Assembly: GCA_030248215.1 (NCBI GenBank)
Contig: JASANG010000363.1
Location: 57,919 to 121,918, forward strand
DNA: 64,000 nt
Direction: 5' to 3'
Source of the DNA: Enoplolaimus lenunculus
Lineage: Eukaryota; Nematoda; Enoplea; Enoplida; Thoracostomopsidae
Of the stretch, positions 20,021-30,872 are shown one piece after another. A model generated the notes under the pieces. The model saw nothing but the letters and a program-made list of their open reading frames with translations. It ran no database searches and was not told the DNA's origin. Both the position numbers and the translations under genes were made by a program. The stretch's first letter is position 1. The number at the start of each line of letters is the position of its first letter.

Positions 20021-20387
20021 ATATATATGTCGTGGTTCAAGCCGTCGTTCAAATCAATTCCGAATTTGGTTAGTCCAGGGCGGAATTATGACTTGGGCTG
20101 CTCCATGGTGTAATTGTTTCTCTGCCACAAGTGCACGTCTTGTAATTGGTAACTAGTACCTTAATGCTATACTCAAATACAATTCGCTCATGCGAATACT
20201 CTTTTCTGATTTGCTAAGTAGTCGCTATCTGTTGGCTGTAAGCAAAGTGGAATCAAGCTAATCACAAAACGCCCAGTTTTATTAGACATATATTCCGCTT
20301 TAGGCTAGCCCAAGTCGTAATTTCGGTTTGGACTAGCGCAATTCGGAATTGGGCTGAATTACGGCGTGGGCTGTTATGCATATATAT
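20021..20387. mobile_element. Family F element, copy 1 (GTCGTGG/C termini)
   Basis: Left end ATATATATGTCGTGGTTCAA, right end TACGGCGTGGGCTGTTATGC followed by ATATATAT. Internal landmarks are CACGTCTTGTAATTGGTAAC, GCTAAGTAGTCGC and AAGTCGTAATTTCGG. The same layout follows immediately in the next element. The termini resemble those of family E. Confidence 0.7.
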
Positions 20388-21181
20388 GTCGTAGCCAGGG
20401 TGCAACCGGAATTACAATTTACCGGAACCGGAATTTGAAAGTTTTACTGGAACCGGAACCGGAAAGTGAAAAATGCATTTCACCAAAAATTTCATTTTAA
20501 TCATATTTTTTTGCTCCGTTATTTGTGAAGCAACCTTAGTCGAACATAAGTATTTATTTTATTTGTTGTATTGTAGGTTTTCGTCGTCGACTGAAGTGAA
20601 ATCCACCATCAATGGCTTATATTCGGAGTACAAGTGGCTTTCAAGAGATTCTTAAAAATTAGCAAGGTTAAGAAAACGGCCAAACACCGAAATTTTTAAA
20701 ATCCGGTAAAAATTTACCGGAACCGGAAGGTGAAAAAATGCCGGAACCGGAATTCCGGTTGTACCCTGGTCGTAGCCTAAGTCGTAATTTAGCCCAATTC
20801 TGAATTTGGCTAATCCAATTTCGAATTGGCCTGGCCTACGGCGTAATTCTATTAATGCAACCAGTGTACGCCTTGTAATTGGTTACTAGTTTAATTCCAT
20901 ACTCAAATACGATTGGTTGATGGAAATACGTTTTTCTGATTGGCTAAGTAATCGCCACCTTCTGGCTATCTACTAGTGTGTTTTACTGAGCAAAGAGGAA
21001 TCAATCTGGATTACGAATATCAAGTAAACCAATTAGAAAACACAAAGATTTATCAGACATGATTCCGCCTTGAGCTAGTCCAAGTCGTAATTCCGCTTTG
21101 AGCTAGTCCAAGTCGTAATTCCGCTTTGGACTAGCCCAATTCGGAATTGCCTGAAATACGGCTTGGGCTACGACATATGTA
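20380..21181. mobile_element. Family F element, copy 2, split by a family C insertion
   Basis: Left end ATATATGTCGTAGC is interrupted at 20395 by a 373-bp family C element, then resumes as GTCGTAGCCTAAGTCGTAAT and runs to GGGCTACGACATATGT. Without the insertion it would be about 420 bp. It shares CGCCTTGTAATTGGTTACTA and GGCTAAGTAATCGCCACC with copy 1. A 34-bp block (GAGCTAGTCCAAGTCGTAAT) is tandemly repeated near its right end. Copies 1 and 2 abut, sharing an ATATATAT junction. Confidence 0.75.
20396..20768 (-). mobile_element. Family C hAT-like element nested in family F
   Basis: The 373-bp element runs CAGGGTGCAACCGGAATTAC to CCGGTTGTACCCTG in reverse orientation, flanked by GTCGTAGC on each side (20388-20395 and 20769-20776). 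Removing it and one GTCGTAGC restores a continuous family F end, which proves both its boundaries and the order of events. A 60-residue forward frame inside is the complement of frames in the other family C copies and shows no known domain. Confidence 0.92.
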
Positions 21182-21961
21182 TTATCCAAATTAATTCGTA
21201 CATAGTTTACTTCTTTACTTAGATATCACTGAATGATGATAGATATCACTGAATGATGAACGATTGTTCTTGCATCAAACCGCAAAGCATTATTATCTTG
21301 TCGGACATTTTTCACCCTAAAATACTAAAACATTACTCATACGCTTGAGAAGTTTTGAAGACGCTAATACAGTGTACTCCCAGCCCAGTGATTGCCCGAA
21401 TATCGTTCGAATTTTGAATATTTTATGCATAATTGAGCTTTTCATCATGGTATCGTCTAATCATTTCGCAATCAAAAACGCGACGTTTTATAGCGTTGTT
21501 CAGTTATTATAGTTGCTTTATAAGCCAAAAATTTAATAAACATTTTATCGACGGGAGCTGGCTGTAAAATAGACAGCAGCTTAAGCAGCAATGTATAAAC
21601 CGATTACAGTGTCTCTTTCTCTCTCATTGGTTGTTTGATAAACTATTTAACTCAGTCTGTGTTGTTGCGATGTCTGTAAAATTATTTCGCTATTGTAACA
21701 AGCTAATACGTGATTGACCTGAGCGCTAGAGAGCGAGAGAGCGGTAAGGTACTTTGAGCGAAAATTTAAACAATATTGCAAGCTACTTGAGAATAATGAT
21801 GATGCTTTAGTTTGTTGTTTGCCGGAGCGCAGAAGAATTTGTAACTTTTTAACAGCAACGGTAAACATTGCGCTTTATTTGTTTAAAGTTTACGCTGCTA
21901 AAATGCTTTCGATAGACTTATTAAAGGAATTTGGCCGACATTCAGATGATGACAGAAAAGT
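21182..21961. other. No gene seen
   Basis: A 19-bp duplication (AGATATCACTGAATGATGA, 21221-21258) and one unrecognised reverse frame of 73 residues. Confidence 0.3.
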
Positions 21962-21969
21962 AGCCAGGT

Positions 21970-22144
21970 CGGGAACGTAGCCAATGTGGGGGGGCAAGGG
22001 GATGTGCTCAACGCCCCGCCTGGAAAAAATTTGGCCCTCCTAGGGAATTTTCAACCTTGCTTGCAACTCATTGAAAACCCTTGTATGCCCTTACCTGAAA
22101 CCATGTTTAGCCCAACCTAGCAAAATGAGCTGGCTACGCGCGTG
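21970..22144 (-). mobile_element. Family A hAT-like element with 8-bp duplication
   Basis: A 175-bp copy from CGGGAACGTAGCCAATG to GGCTACGCGCGTG. Flanks AGCCAGGT (21962-21969) and AGCCAGAT (22145-22152) match at 7/8. It keeps CAACCTTGCTTGCAACTCAT and GCAAAATGAGCTGGCTACG. Confidence 0.75.
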
Positions 22145-22452
22145 AGCCAGATTTGTATTTCGCGAGGGTATAACTTTGTTTTTTTAAACTCTGGCATTGG
22201 ACAGGGTATTCTACTGTTTGTAAAAGTACACTTTTTAACGTCTTCTCTTTGACGTTTCAGACAGGTGAGCAGAGATATATTAGTCTATCAAAATGTCTTT
22301 GTATACAGTACCTATTACTGTAGAGACACAAGAGCGAGGAATTTTGGCGAAGTTGTACATTTTATATTGGTGAGTTAATGGGGGAAGGTTTATTGCAACG
22401 TCGGATCATCATTAGAAATTTCTGATGGACGACGCTGGGCGATATATGTAAT

Positions 22453-22542
22453 CAGGCATGTAGCTAGCTCACCTTGTTAGGGGGCTGAAAATTTTTTAGG
22501 AGAGTTATATAAGAGTTTTCTCGATTTCTGGTTGCACCCTAG
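22453..22542 (+). mobile_element. Chimeric fragment: family A left end, family C right end
   Basis: Starts CAGGCATGTAGCTAGCTCAC as in family A, and ends TGGTTGCACCCTAG as in family C, within only 90 bp. No duplication flanks it. It could be a hybrid element or a deletion between two adjacent copies. Confidence 0.45.
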
Positions 22543-23611
22543 TTCACAGTGTGTATTTTTGACTTTTGGGCCCCGGGTTGAACATGTGCATGTGAAATGT
22601 TGACAAAGAACAATAAATATCCGGTTTTGGTGTTTATTGATTTGTTTATCCTGTTTATTGTTTATGTTTTAAGCGATACCATTGAACGGGTCATTTGTTT
22701 TGTATATCATTGACATGCGATACAAAAGACACCTGATCGTGTCTGGTTGTCATTGATTTCTCAGTCGTATGGAAAATGTTTTTTGTCCCTCGTTCCTTAG
22801 CAAAGTAACCTGGCTACGGGCGTGTCTCAGTCGGAGCTGGATCCGGAAAGAGGGGAGATGAACAAGATGGGAGTCTTGGAACAAAAGCAATTCTACAACT
22901 GTACCAAATAGACTCGATTGATGCTCGTCAATTTGGAACCAGAGGTCCTACAGGACCTAGGAATGGTACCATTGAACTCAGCGTGTCATTTCTTTTTTAA
23001 GATAGACCACTATGTATCAAATTGTTAGAGTGACCATATTCCGTACGTCTGCCGACAAAATTTTGGTTTTGATCCGAGTTGACGGACCTGCGCGTGTGGC
23101 GGGCCCCCTTTAGATCGGCCAGCGAGCCTAATGTGAAAAGGAAGTGTACGCGAGGACGATAGTTTTACAACCGGAATTGTTGTAGCTCCGGTCGGCTGTC
23201 CAGCGTCTACAAAACGGTGGTATCACTTACACCATAAGTTTTGCAAACTAAACATTTTGAAATTTTGAGCAACGTCTTTAATTGCTGCATTTATTTACTC
23301 AGAGCGGCGGCGAACAATTTTACCGTTTAATCGTCAGCTCTTTTAAACACCACAGTGACCACCACGGTCAATGTTTATATTTGTACAGATATTTAATAGT
23401 AGTACACACAGCGCTTAGGCGAAGATATTATACCAAGAGACTGTTTAAGAGAAAGTCAGTGAAACTTTGACACACAGTGTATTTATTGTTGTTGATTATA
23501 AGAATCAAATTACATATGTCCGGCAAAGGCATTTTTCAGTAGGAACAAAATAAAGCTTTGTGTATCGATACTGTGGGTGTTTGTTTATACTATAAAACAG
23601 CAGGTTTATTT
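22543..23611. other. No gene seen; family A end at 22797-22824
   Basis: TAGCAAAGTAACCTGGCTAC is an isolated family A end. GAGTGACCATATTCCGTACG near 23031 resembles a transposon terminus but has no partner. A 62-residue frame at 23282-23470 is unrecognised. Confidence 0.35.
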
Positions 23612-23945
23612 GGTATTGTGACAATTTGGTGCCCGACAACTCGTCGACACCGGATAGGTAGTCGCCCGAGAGTGAAGAGGGACAAGTTGTCGACCAGATA
23701 ATTTGTCGCCTGACAACTCGTCGACACCGGATAGGTAGTCGCCCGAGAGTAAAGAACGACAACTTGGCGACCAGGCAATTTGTCGCCCTACAACTCGTCG
23801 ACACCGGATAGGTAGTCGCCCGAGAGTGAAGAACGACAAGTTGTCGACCAGATAATTTGTCGCCTGACAACTCGTCGACACCGGATAGGTAGTCGCCCGA
23901 GAGTGAAGAACGACAACTTATCGACCAAATAATTTGTCTGCCCGG
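23612..23945 (+). mobile_element. Family J element with expanded 77-bp minisatellite
   Basis: The GGTATTGTGACAATTTGGTG start is a family J end. It is followed by four head-to-tail units of 77 bp (ACAACTCGTCGACACCGG at 23636, 23713, 23790 and 23867), each with GGATAGGTAGTCGCCCGAGA and a GTCG-rich tail. Units 1 and 3 versus 2 and 4 differ at a few positions. Because 77 is not a multiple of three, the long reverse frames across it cycle through all frames of one unit and are not protein evidence. Confidence 0.75.
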
Positions 23946-23961
23946 TTTAGTCGTAGGTGGA

Positions 23962-24027
23962 TCGAGAAAGCTTACGCTTATTCTTTTGCAGTCCAACAGA
24001 AAAACGTCCAGCCCCTAATGTTTACAC
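23962..24027 (-). repeat. Family I end fragment
   Basis: AAGCTTACGCTTATTCTTTT and CAACAGAAAAACGTCCAGCC correspond to the end of the reverse family I copy at 39.9 kb. Confidence 0.45.
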
Positions 24028-24130
24028 CGGCCGCTGAAACTGATTTACGCTCAAACGATCCACAATTGGTGTAGTGTGTGAGGTCATTCGTCAAAGTAAA
24101 ATTCTGCGCATTCTGCTTGGGTACACACAG

Positions 24131-24215
24131 ATGGCTGAGCGGTGTACATGAACCTGAGACGTGTAGCGCCCGCCTGTGTTAATTAAAAATCCAAATCCCT
24201 GGTTCGATCCCTGGT
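24131..24215 (+). repeat. tRNA-like sequence, possible SINE head
   Basis: TGGCTGAGCGG (24132-24142) fits the RNA polymerase III A box, and GGTTCGATCC (24201-24210) fits the B box, about 60 bp apart, an acceptable spacing for a tRNA-derived promoter. The stems of a functional tRNA do not form convincingly, and CCCTGGTTCG occurs twice around the B box. A tRNA pseudogene or SINE remnant is more likely than a tRNA gene. Confidence 0.4.
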
Positions 24216-24660
24216 TCGTTTTTGCCAGTTGGTTGTGGCCAGTTTCAAACCCGATAGCCGGTAAAACGAAAACCAACGTTTCAGATCAAGCGGTTTAAAC
24301 TAAATTGATGCCAGGGGCGTATAGCATAGAGTGGGGATAGACGGGACACATCCCCACTTCGTAAGAAGATTTTTTGAATACAAGCAAAAGTTCGTAGAAT
24401 ATGAATTGGAATAATATTCGGGGGGGAAGCGTAGCGGTTCAAAATTGTGCTCGTTCGTTAAAAATTTTGAGACGTGTGTACTTTACCTTCTTGATAAATT
24501 GTGATTGCGGTCAACGTATGTTGAGGCTTGTGTTTTTCGAACGCAAATTTAACCGAACACACGGACTACTTGTGCATTTTTTAGCCAACCGGTATATGGT
24601 CGTCTAGGATTTCTGGCAGTCGAAGTTGGTCATTCAAAAACATAAATACGCATGTTTTGC

Positions 24661-24825
24661 ACGGTATCACACGACAATTCGTCGCCCGATAACTTGTAAT
24701 GTGAAATTGCATTGAGTCGACGACAATTTGTCGCCCATCATTATGCTTAGGTTTAGGCTACGGATTACGCTTAATGCTTTCGGACACTGTTGAACGACGA
24801 GTTGTGTTGCACGTTGTCGTTGAAC
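24661..24825 (+). mobile_element. Family J element
   Basis: CGGTATCACACGACAATTCG start, then GATAACTTGTAATGTGAAAT, the GACAATTTGTCGCCCATCAT core, TTAGGC-like words (24745-24775) and a right part with GAACGACGAGTTGTGTTGC. Confidence 0.6.
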
Positions 24826-24881
24826 GCCGTATGAAGTATAGTTTTTGTTTGTGAACATAATAGTGTCGCTACACTTGTGAG

Positions 24882-25056
24882 CAATGGCGGATCCATGGCA
24901 GGGCCATCCCGATCGTGCCCCCCAACAGCATCTCGACAAAAATTATATAGCAATTTTATGGCAATAGTTCGTGGTTTGTGTGTGGGTAAAAAATAAGTTT
25001 ATTACCTGTGAAATTTTGGCGCGCCTCCACCATTTTGAGATCCTGGATCCGCGATG
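24882..25056 (+). mobile_element. Family B miniature element with 8-bp duplication
   Basis: This 175-bp copy starts CAATGGCGGATCCATGG and ends CTGGATCCGCGATG, flanked by CTTGTGAG (24874-24881) and CTTGTGAC (25057-25064), 7/8 identical. Its interior is nearly the same as the 3.3-kb copy. Confidence 0.85.
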
Positions 25057-25064
25057 CTTGTGAC

Positions 25065-25666
25065 ACACTAGACGGCAGCTGTAGGTCCAATTTTAATATA
25101 CGGATTCGTGCGCCAAATGTGCGTTCCGGACCGTATTGTCAAACAGTACCAACCTAAGCGTAAAATTTAAAATGCAGTTTAAGTATCATTCGAACTGGTT
25201 ATTTGAACATTACTCAATTACAGTTGTCCCGACGAATCGGCGACCAAGTTATATAATATAACGTAAAAATAGGTTGCAGCCTGAGGTATATAATATGTAC
25301 TAGTAGTCGTCCAACATTACACAACGTGCAAAAGTGTTAACGAAAGCATCAAAATGTGTATGCAAATTTTGTAATTATAGAACAATCCACGTCTGTATGC
25401 TATGAAACTATTGTAAACAAAGCATGCTGCAAACTTGCCCGAAATGCGTATGTGGGTGGGGTATTACAAGTTTAATTATTTTTCTCCATTTGAACAGACA
25501 CATTCGCTAAAATGTGTTTCTTGCTTGCAAATTTTTACTTTATGAAAATTATTATCCTGTAATGTCTCATAAAAGTAGCAAGTAAAAATTTCGCATTTGG
25601 CGCTGTTTAAGCCGTGGCATGCAATGTTAAATGCACACCCTCGTACAGAAATTTCTGCATGCCTAG
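25065..25666. other. No gene seen
   Basis: An imperfect inverted pair (TTGCAAATTTTTACTTTATG and AAGTAGCAAGTAAAAATTTC) at about 25525-25590 may be a worn palindromic element. Confidence 0.3.
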
Positions 25667-25824
25667 CGAGATTGTAGCCAGACGGGGCTCAGCCCCATCT
25701 GGAAAAATTGTTGCGTACCCTAGAAAATTTTCAACCTTGACTTTTGTAAGTCATCGAAAACCATTGTATGCCCGTCCTTAATATTTTTAGCCCCCCATAG
25801 CGAGGTGAGCTGGCTACGGGTCTG
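25667..25824 (-). mobile_element. Family A hAT-like miniature element
   Basis: GTAGCCAGACGGGGCTCAGC to AGCGAGGTGAGCTGGCTACG with GTAAGTCATCGAAAACCATT inside. The right end is well kept; the left is altered and no duplication is seen. Confidence 0.65.
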
Positions 25825-25909
25825 GACTCCAGCTGGTTAGCAGCCGAAGTGCTGTTTTTAGGCTTCCTGTGTTTAACAACGTTACTCGATAGGTTTCGTG
25901 CTGATTTGT

Positions 25910-25937
25910 TAATAATAATAATAATAATAATAATAAT
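25910..25937. repeat. AAT microsatellite
   Basis: Uninterrupted (AAT)n of about 28 bp. Confidence 0.95.
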
Positions 25938-25939
25938 CA

Positions 25940-27502
25940 TATAAACGTCGTTATACTTGAGATATATATAACATTCAACCGAGTATATGTTAAATGAAAC
26001 CTAACAAGATCTCGGTTTGAGTTACTTTCAGTCGCAGGGACGTGTATATAAGGGGACGTATAGTGAATATATCCGTCCCCGAAATATTTGGATAAACGAC
26101 AAAAACACAATCTGATTGGCAGTTGAATATCCAGTTCGGGTTTTGTTACCCACCCGAAATGAATTTCTGGTTGGTTACGTGTCGGGTTTAATAGTGGTTT
26201 ATAAGTTGGCACACACTCTCAAGCCTTAACTCGAGTTTGTATAGTCGATTTAACTTCCGTGTTATGTTGTTTATCCTGTTTGTCGTGTAAAGCTGTGTTG
26301 GATTTTTTCAGATTTTACCATTTGTAACTTAGGAATAATCTTAGAACGATAAGCTTAGCTTAAACTTGTGTTTGGAAAATGTAACAACAGCCCTGAGGTG
26401 TATGAGCTTGTTGTCTTGGTTCGTGCACGCGTTGCCTACATTCAAAGTTAAGGCTTAGGCAAATTGCTTCGTATTGGTAATGCCTGTTTTTATAAACGTA
26501 GTGTAAATAGGCGAAGGGTACACGAGTGACCGTCGGAACCGTATTTTTGACACATTTAACATGATTGTTCCTGTTTTAAAGTTAATTGTCAAGAACTTTC
26601 CGGAGCGGATATATATCCCCTGTACCTTGCTACTACGCGCTAGGCAGCAGACAATTTTTTTATTTGCACTGTCGTTGTGTCTCGTAACGCACTGTCTTTG
26701 TGTCTCTCGCTTTCTGTATGCCCGTAGTCTGCCCGGGAGACTGTCAGAAAAGCCGGTATTAAGCCTGATTTTGAATGCTGCTTGGTACTGCTAGCTGAAA
26801 CGAGACTAGCTAACTCATCTATCTGTTGCCCAGATAGTGTATTTGTTGTTCAAGCGAACAGGGGTGTCGCCCAGGGTATCACTTTGTGACGATATAATTT
26901 CATGTAAACGAAAATTTTTTAAACGTCTCGAATATCCAACAAGTTTATTTCTGAAGCCTCCTGGTAAGATTGTTTTGCTTGTCCAAAAATTCCGGGTGGG
27001 ATACGTACGTATCCTCTCTCAGTCATTCTCATTGTATATGTGCCTGTGTTTACCGGCGTGTCTCTGTTCGGTAACCCACAAGACTTTATTAGTTTCCACC
27101 CCTGACAAACGGTTTGGTTCTCTGGGCAGACGGGTTTTTTTCGTTGTGAAGTTTTTCAACTGTATTGAACGTTTTGTGTGAAATTTTGCTAGAATTTGCG
27201 TTGTTGTATATTAAGCGTGACAGTGAATTCTTGTTTTATTAAGCATTGGGCACACATACATAACGTTTGCAATGGTTTTGTAATACAAAAACAGTCACTT
27301 TTTTCAATATCACTTTTTATGTCTGTGTTTGTATATTATTTGCCTGTTCCAGCAGACGCAAAGATAAATAATCTTCTTGTAGCTGTGTATAGTCGATAGT
27401 CGCTGAGTCGGATCACTGTATAGAATGATAGACAGGCGACCGACAACTGCACACATGACCGAGATGCGTACAGACGTATGTTTTATGTTGCTTTTTAAGA
27501 GA
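25940..27502. other. No gene seen
   Basis: Frames of 77 (26561-26794), 114 (26837-27181) and 67 residues (27196-27399) run in one direction but carry no domain, signal or repeat I recognise. They are separated by stops without evident splice structure. GAAATGAATTTCTGG near 26157 resembles a family N end. Of the unannotated stretches this one has the most forward open sequence, still weak evidence for a gene. Confidence 0.25.
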
Positions 27503-27606
27503 TACACAAAAAATTGAGACACACTGAGGCACACATAAAACATTGAGACACACATAAAAAATTGAGACACACAGAGACACACATAAAAATTGAGGCACAC
27601 GTAAAA
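27503..27606. repeat. Minisatellite of ATTGAGACACAC-type units
   Basis: Repeated AAAAATTGAGACACAC and GAGACACACATAAAA words in units of roughly 18-32 bp. The long reverse frames with FYVCLCVSQF-type peptides are translations of this array. Confidence 0.75.
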
Positions 27607-27650
27607 GCATAGGATCAGAAATGTGATCAAGTAACAATAATTTGATTTGT

Positions 27651-27822
27651 TTCAGGAGCGCAAGGGCGTCCCCACGGGGTGCGGAGGCCCCCCAATTTTG
27701 GCTTGTGCCCCCACCAAACAGACTCGCAGTGTAAACCATCTTGAATTGCAATTGTTGGGGCCTCCAAAATTATTACGGTGTCGCCCCCTAGAAAAATTTT
27801 TGCGGACGCCAATGCAGGAGCG
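27651..27822. repeat. Unclassified GC-richer repeat-like block
   Basis: GGAGCGCAAGGGCGTCCCCA at one side and TTTTGCGGACGCCAATGCAG at the other, with CCCCCCAATTTTGG and GGCCTCCAAAATTATT inside, form a partly self-complementary block. No second copy was found, although its style resembles family S. Confidence 0.3.
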
Positions 27823-27915
27823 TATTCAAAACGACAACATATTGTGGTGACGATATATGTTTAAGTAATTGTCGTGGCCCTCGTCAAATCAGAATCTTGG
27901 TTACGCACATGGATT

Positions 27916-28022
27916 CAGGACCGGTGCCAGCTCACCCATTGCTAGAGGGCTAAAAAAAGTTTTGTGGAGGGGCATATAAACTGGTTTCGATAATTTGCAA
28001 GCCAGGTTGATAATTTTCTATG
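27916..28022 (+). mobile_element. Family A fragment
   Basis: CAGGACCGGTGCCAGCTCAC start with GGAGGGGCATATAAACTGG and GCAAGCCAGGTTGATAATTT. It is truncated on the right. Confidence 0.5.
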
Positions 28023-29283
28023 ATTACTACTGTGTTCTAAGCGCACACGATGCTTTTTAAACATACACAGAGTATGAGTGTGAAAACGGCAAAATTTGGT
28101 CTCGTAAACGATTTGGTAGATTGATGCTTTTTTTAGCACACCAGAGAACATTTGATTCATACAGACGAATAATTTCGAATAACAATACGACCTGGGTGGT
28201 CGCGAGTAGAATAATTGTCGTCGGTAAAGCAACATACAAGAATCGGCCCGAAAAGTTTCAACTTGAACCAACATCGTATCCCCTTTGGAAAGGTTTTAAA
28301 ACGAGCGCAGCGTTAATAGATTAAAACACAGTGTTGTTCTTCGTCCGGCCGTAAGTTTGGTATCTGTAAAAAACATATACTGTGTAATGTTGCAAAATGT
28401 TGCAAAACAAAACAGCTTTTTTTGATTTGTTGTTGTTGTTGTTGTTGTTGTTGTTTTTTGCTACAAAACCTGTTTTGGTTAGCGTAATATAAACGCGGAA
28501 CAGATTGTTGGTGTCTGCTTGCTTGCTTGGGTTGATTTGTGTGGCGTTTAGTCTAGCCTTGAAAAACGGTTGGTGTATACCAGTCGCGTCGGGCGGTTTG
28601 CCGGAAGTTTTATTTCGTTTTTGAGGTATGTGCATATATATGTAAGCCGTTTTTGAAAGCCTAAGCCAGAGCCTAGACGTAAATGTCGGGCAGCATACAA
28701 GAGCCAAATATATATTGCATTACGGCGCGATCTGTTTGTGGTACAATTATGTCAAGTGAAATGTGCTTTTATTAGCACCGCTTCCCGCTTTTTAAGTTAA
28801 AGCTAACAGCCGTCTTTCGTATTTTGAAACATGACGCTTTGACATTGGAAAGAATTAAAGCATTAAAAATAGTAATAGGCAAAATTTAACTAAGTAATTT
28901 GATTTATAATAGAAATGTTTAGGCGGTTCTAAAATCTATTGGACGTTGGGCTGTTAGTTTACTCAACAACGGAACAGGGAAATCTCTGGAGCAAGTCGTT
29001 AGTTCGAGGTTTACCATTGCGTCGTGAAACAATCAAGGCACTCTTGTACATTTCACTCACATTTAACGCTTAGGCGTAGATGATCGCGACAAAGCCTTTG
29101 GTTAATAAATATAAATCGTTTCCTAAACCTGAGCGTAAATGTATGGCAAAGTCTACAAAAGCTGGTCCTGGAAGAAATTGGACGCTGTTTTAGATAGTAT
29201 TTTTTGTTGACCTACTTCTTTTAACTAGCTATGTCGTTAATTAAAAATACTATTTGCTAATTAGTTTATATTGTTTACTTCCC
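28023..29283. other. No gene seen; GTT microsatellite at 28426-28454
   Basis: Frames at 27942-28324 overlap on both strands. The 128-residue reverse frame at 28321-28707 contains an asparagine run from the microsatellite. TTAGGC-like words lie near 28655-28690 and 29070-29145. Confidence 0.35.
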
Positions 29284-29291
29284 GCTGTGGA

Positions 29292-29691
29292 CAGAGTGCA
29301 ACCGGAATTACAATTTACCGGAAGCGGAATTTGAAAAAAATTACCGGAAACGACACCGGGAAATGAAAAATAGATGTCATCGAAAAATTCATTTTAATTT
29401 TCTTTTTTTGCAATATTATTGGTGAAATAACCTTAGTTGGAGATAGGTATTCACTTTATCTTCTGTATTTTAGAGTTTCATAACCCGCGGAAGCGAAATC
29501 GACCTTCGATGGTTTATTTTCGGCGATTGTCAAGGTTTGCATACTATACTAATGGAAATTATTTAATTTTTATCGTAGTATCTTAATGTCCACCGACCAA
29601 ATTTGACTACCGCAATTTTTGGGTTCCGGTATAAATTTACCGGAACCCAAACGTGAAAAAAAGCCGGAACCGGAATTCCGGTTGCACCGTG
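29292..29691 (-). mobile_element. Family C hAT-like element, older copy
   Basis: CAGAGTGCAACCGGAATTAC to CCGGTTGCACCGTG, 400 bp, in reverse orientation. The interior (AAATTCATTTTAATTTTCTT, ATAACCTTAGTTGGAGATAG) matches other copies with many changes. Flanks agree at only 4 of 8 positions, consistent with an old insertion. Confidence 0.75.
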
Positions 29692-30677
29692 GCTCAGACG
29701 CAAGAAAACAACGTTACGGCCTTGGTCATTTATGCATCTTCACCTTTAGCCAGCTAATATATGCTTTCTTGTGTGATCAGCCGGTCTTAGACAAAAACAC
29801 TGGCTTATGACAGATATGGAGCCATTTATCACACACGCCTACACTGGGGGATTTGTACAAAAATTGGTTAAAAAGTAACTGTTTTGCAACATATTTAATG
29901 TGTATCGAATGTGTTGTTGATATGTAGAGTTGTTTTTGACACATTAAACGTGTGGTGTTATGTAAATATGTATATTTAAGTACACATACTGTGTTTTTGG
30001 TGTATATTGTTTGATATATCAACAATGGATCGCTGATCTGGTTGCTATGTCGGTCTGTGTACAACAGGAGGTGAAAAATACCAGAGCCGGAGCGGATATA
30101 CAATCCTTAGATCCTTCTAGGTTTGTCGTAGGGTCGAGATAAAAAGGTACAATCATATAGTGATTCGTGGCCACAAAGATGGTCGAATCCGCCGAACGAG
30201 GGGCTATGGTGTACCCGGGTACAATGCCTGTCGTGAAAACTCGTGATTCCATTGAGGTATGAATGACGAATGTGAGTCAGCAGTGTTGGAGGATACGAAT
30301 TCCGAACACTGGCAGATCCAATTGGCCGCGCATGCGTGCCTACGTCTCCACCGTAACAGAAATAAAAACTAAAATATTGCATTTAAAATTTAGTACTGCA
30401 ATTGTGTTCGGCTTTTAGCTCGTTTCGTTCGTGGGCTTTGTCCAGTATGCGTGCGAACTCTCGTATTCCAAAATTGTGGATCTGCCCGCCACTGATCATC
30501 CCAAGATGTAGTGACGGATTACGAAAAAAGATGGTGATTGATGCCTTTATAGTTCAGGGCTCTGTGTTTCAAGTAAAGAAGCAGTAGTGCTGTTTGGTTG
30601 CTTTGTTAGGATTGGAGTGAAATTTTTGTTCAATTATTTACATTTATATTAATAAACCTAAAAATGCCACCGTGCTA
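29692..30677. other. No gene seen
   Basis: Overlapping reverse frames (29777-30382) up to 108 residues are unrecognised. TGTGGATCTGCCCGCCACTG at about 30477-30496 is an isolated family B-type end. Confidence 0.3.
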
Positions 30678-30872
30678 CTCGGTGCCGGAGCAGGCAGGGG
30701 TGGAGGGCTTCCTCCAAATTCCAAGGTGGGGCCTTCAAACTCGCGAGCGAAGCGAGCGAGAAGCTGGATGCATTTTAAATCTTATTTGTTTCAACCCCAG
30801 TTAGGGTGACGGCCCCTATAGGGGTGGCCCCCTCGAAATGGGGGTATGGAGAGTGGCTGCTGTAGGACCCTG
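30678..30872 (+). repeat. Family S dispersed repeat, copy 2
   Basis: GTGCCGGAGCAGGCAGGGGT, CTCCAAATTCCAAGGTGGGG and a GCGAGCGAAGCGAGCGAG tract, then paired AGGGTGACGGCCCC and GGGGGTATGG pieces. Its beginning matches copy 1 at 155; the middle differs. Confidence 0.4.

Noticed and set aside
23031-23060. GAGTGACCATATTCCGTACG as a transposon terminus
   Set aside because: It resembles known element ends, but no matching opposite end or duplication was found.
23505-23996. A 163-residue reverse frame with repeated GDYLSGVDELSG peptides
   Set aside because: It runs through four 77-bp minisatellite units, and overlapping frames of the same array are equally open.
26561-27399. A possible multi-exon gene from three consecutive forward frames
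   Set aside because: No domain, no convincing splice pairs and no codon signal visible by eye. It is kept only as a region to test with RNA data.
28321-28707. A 128-residue frame with an asparagine run
   Set aside because: The run is the GTT microsatellite at 28426-28454, and the rest matches nothing recognised.
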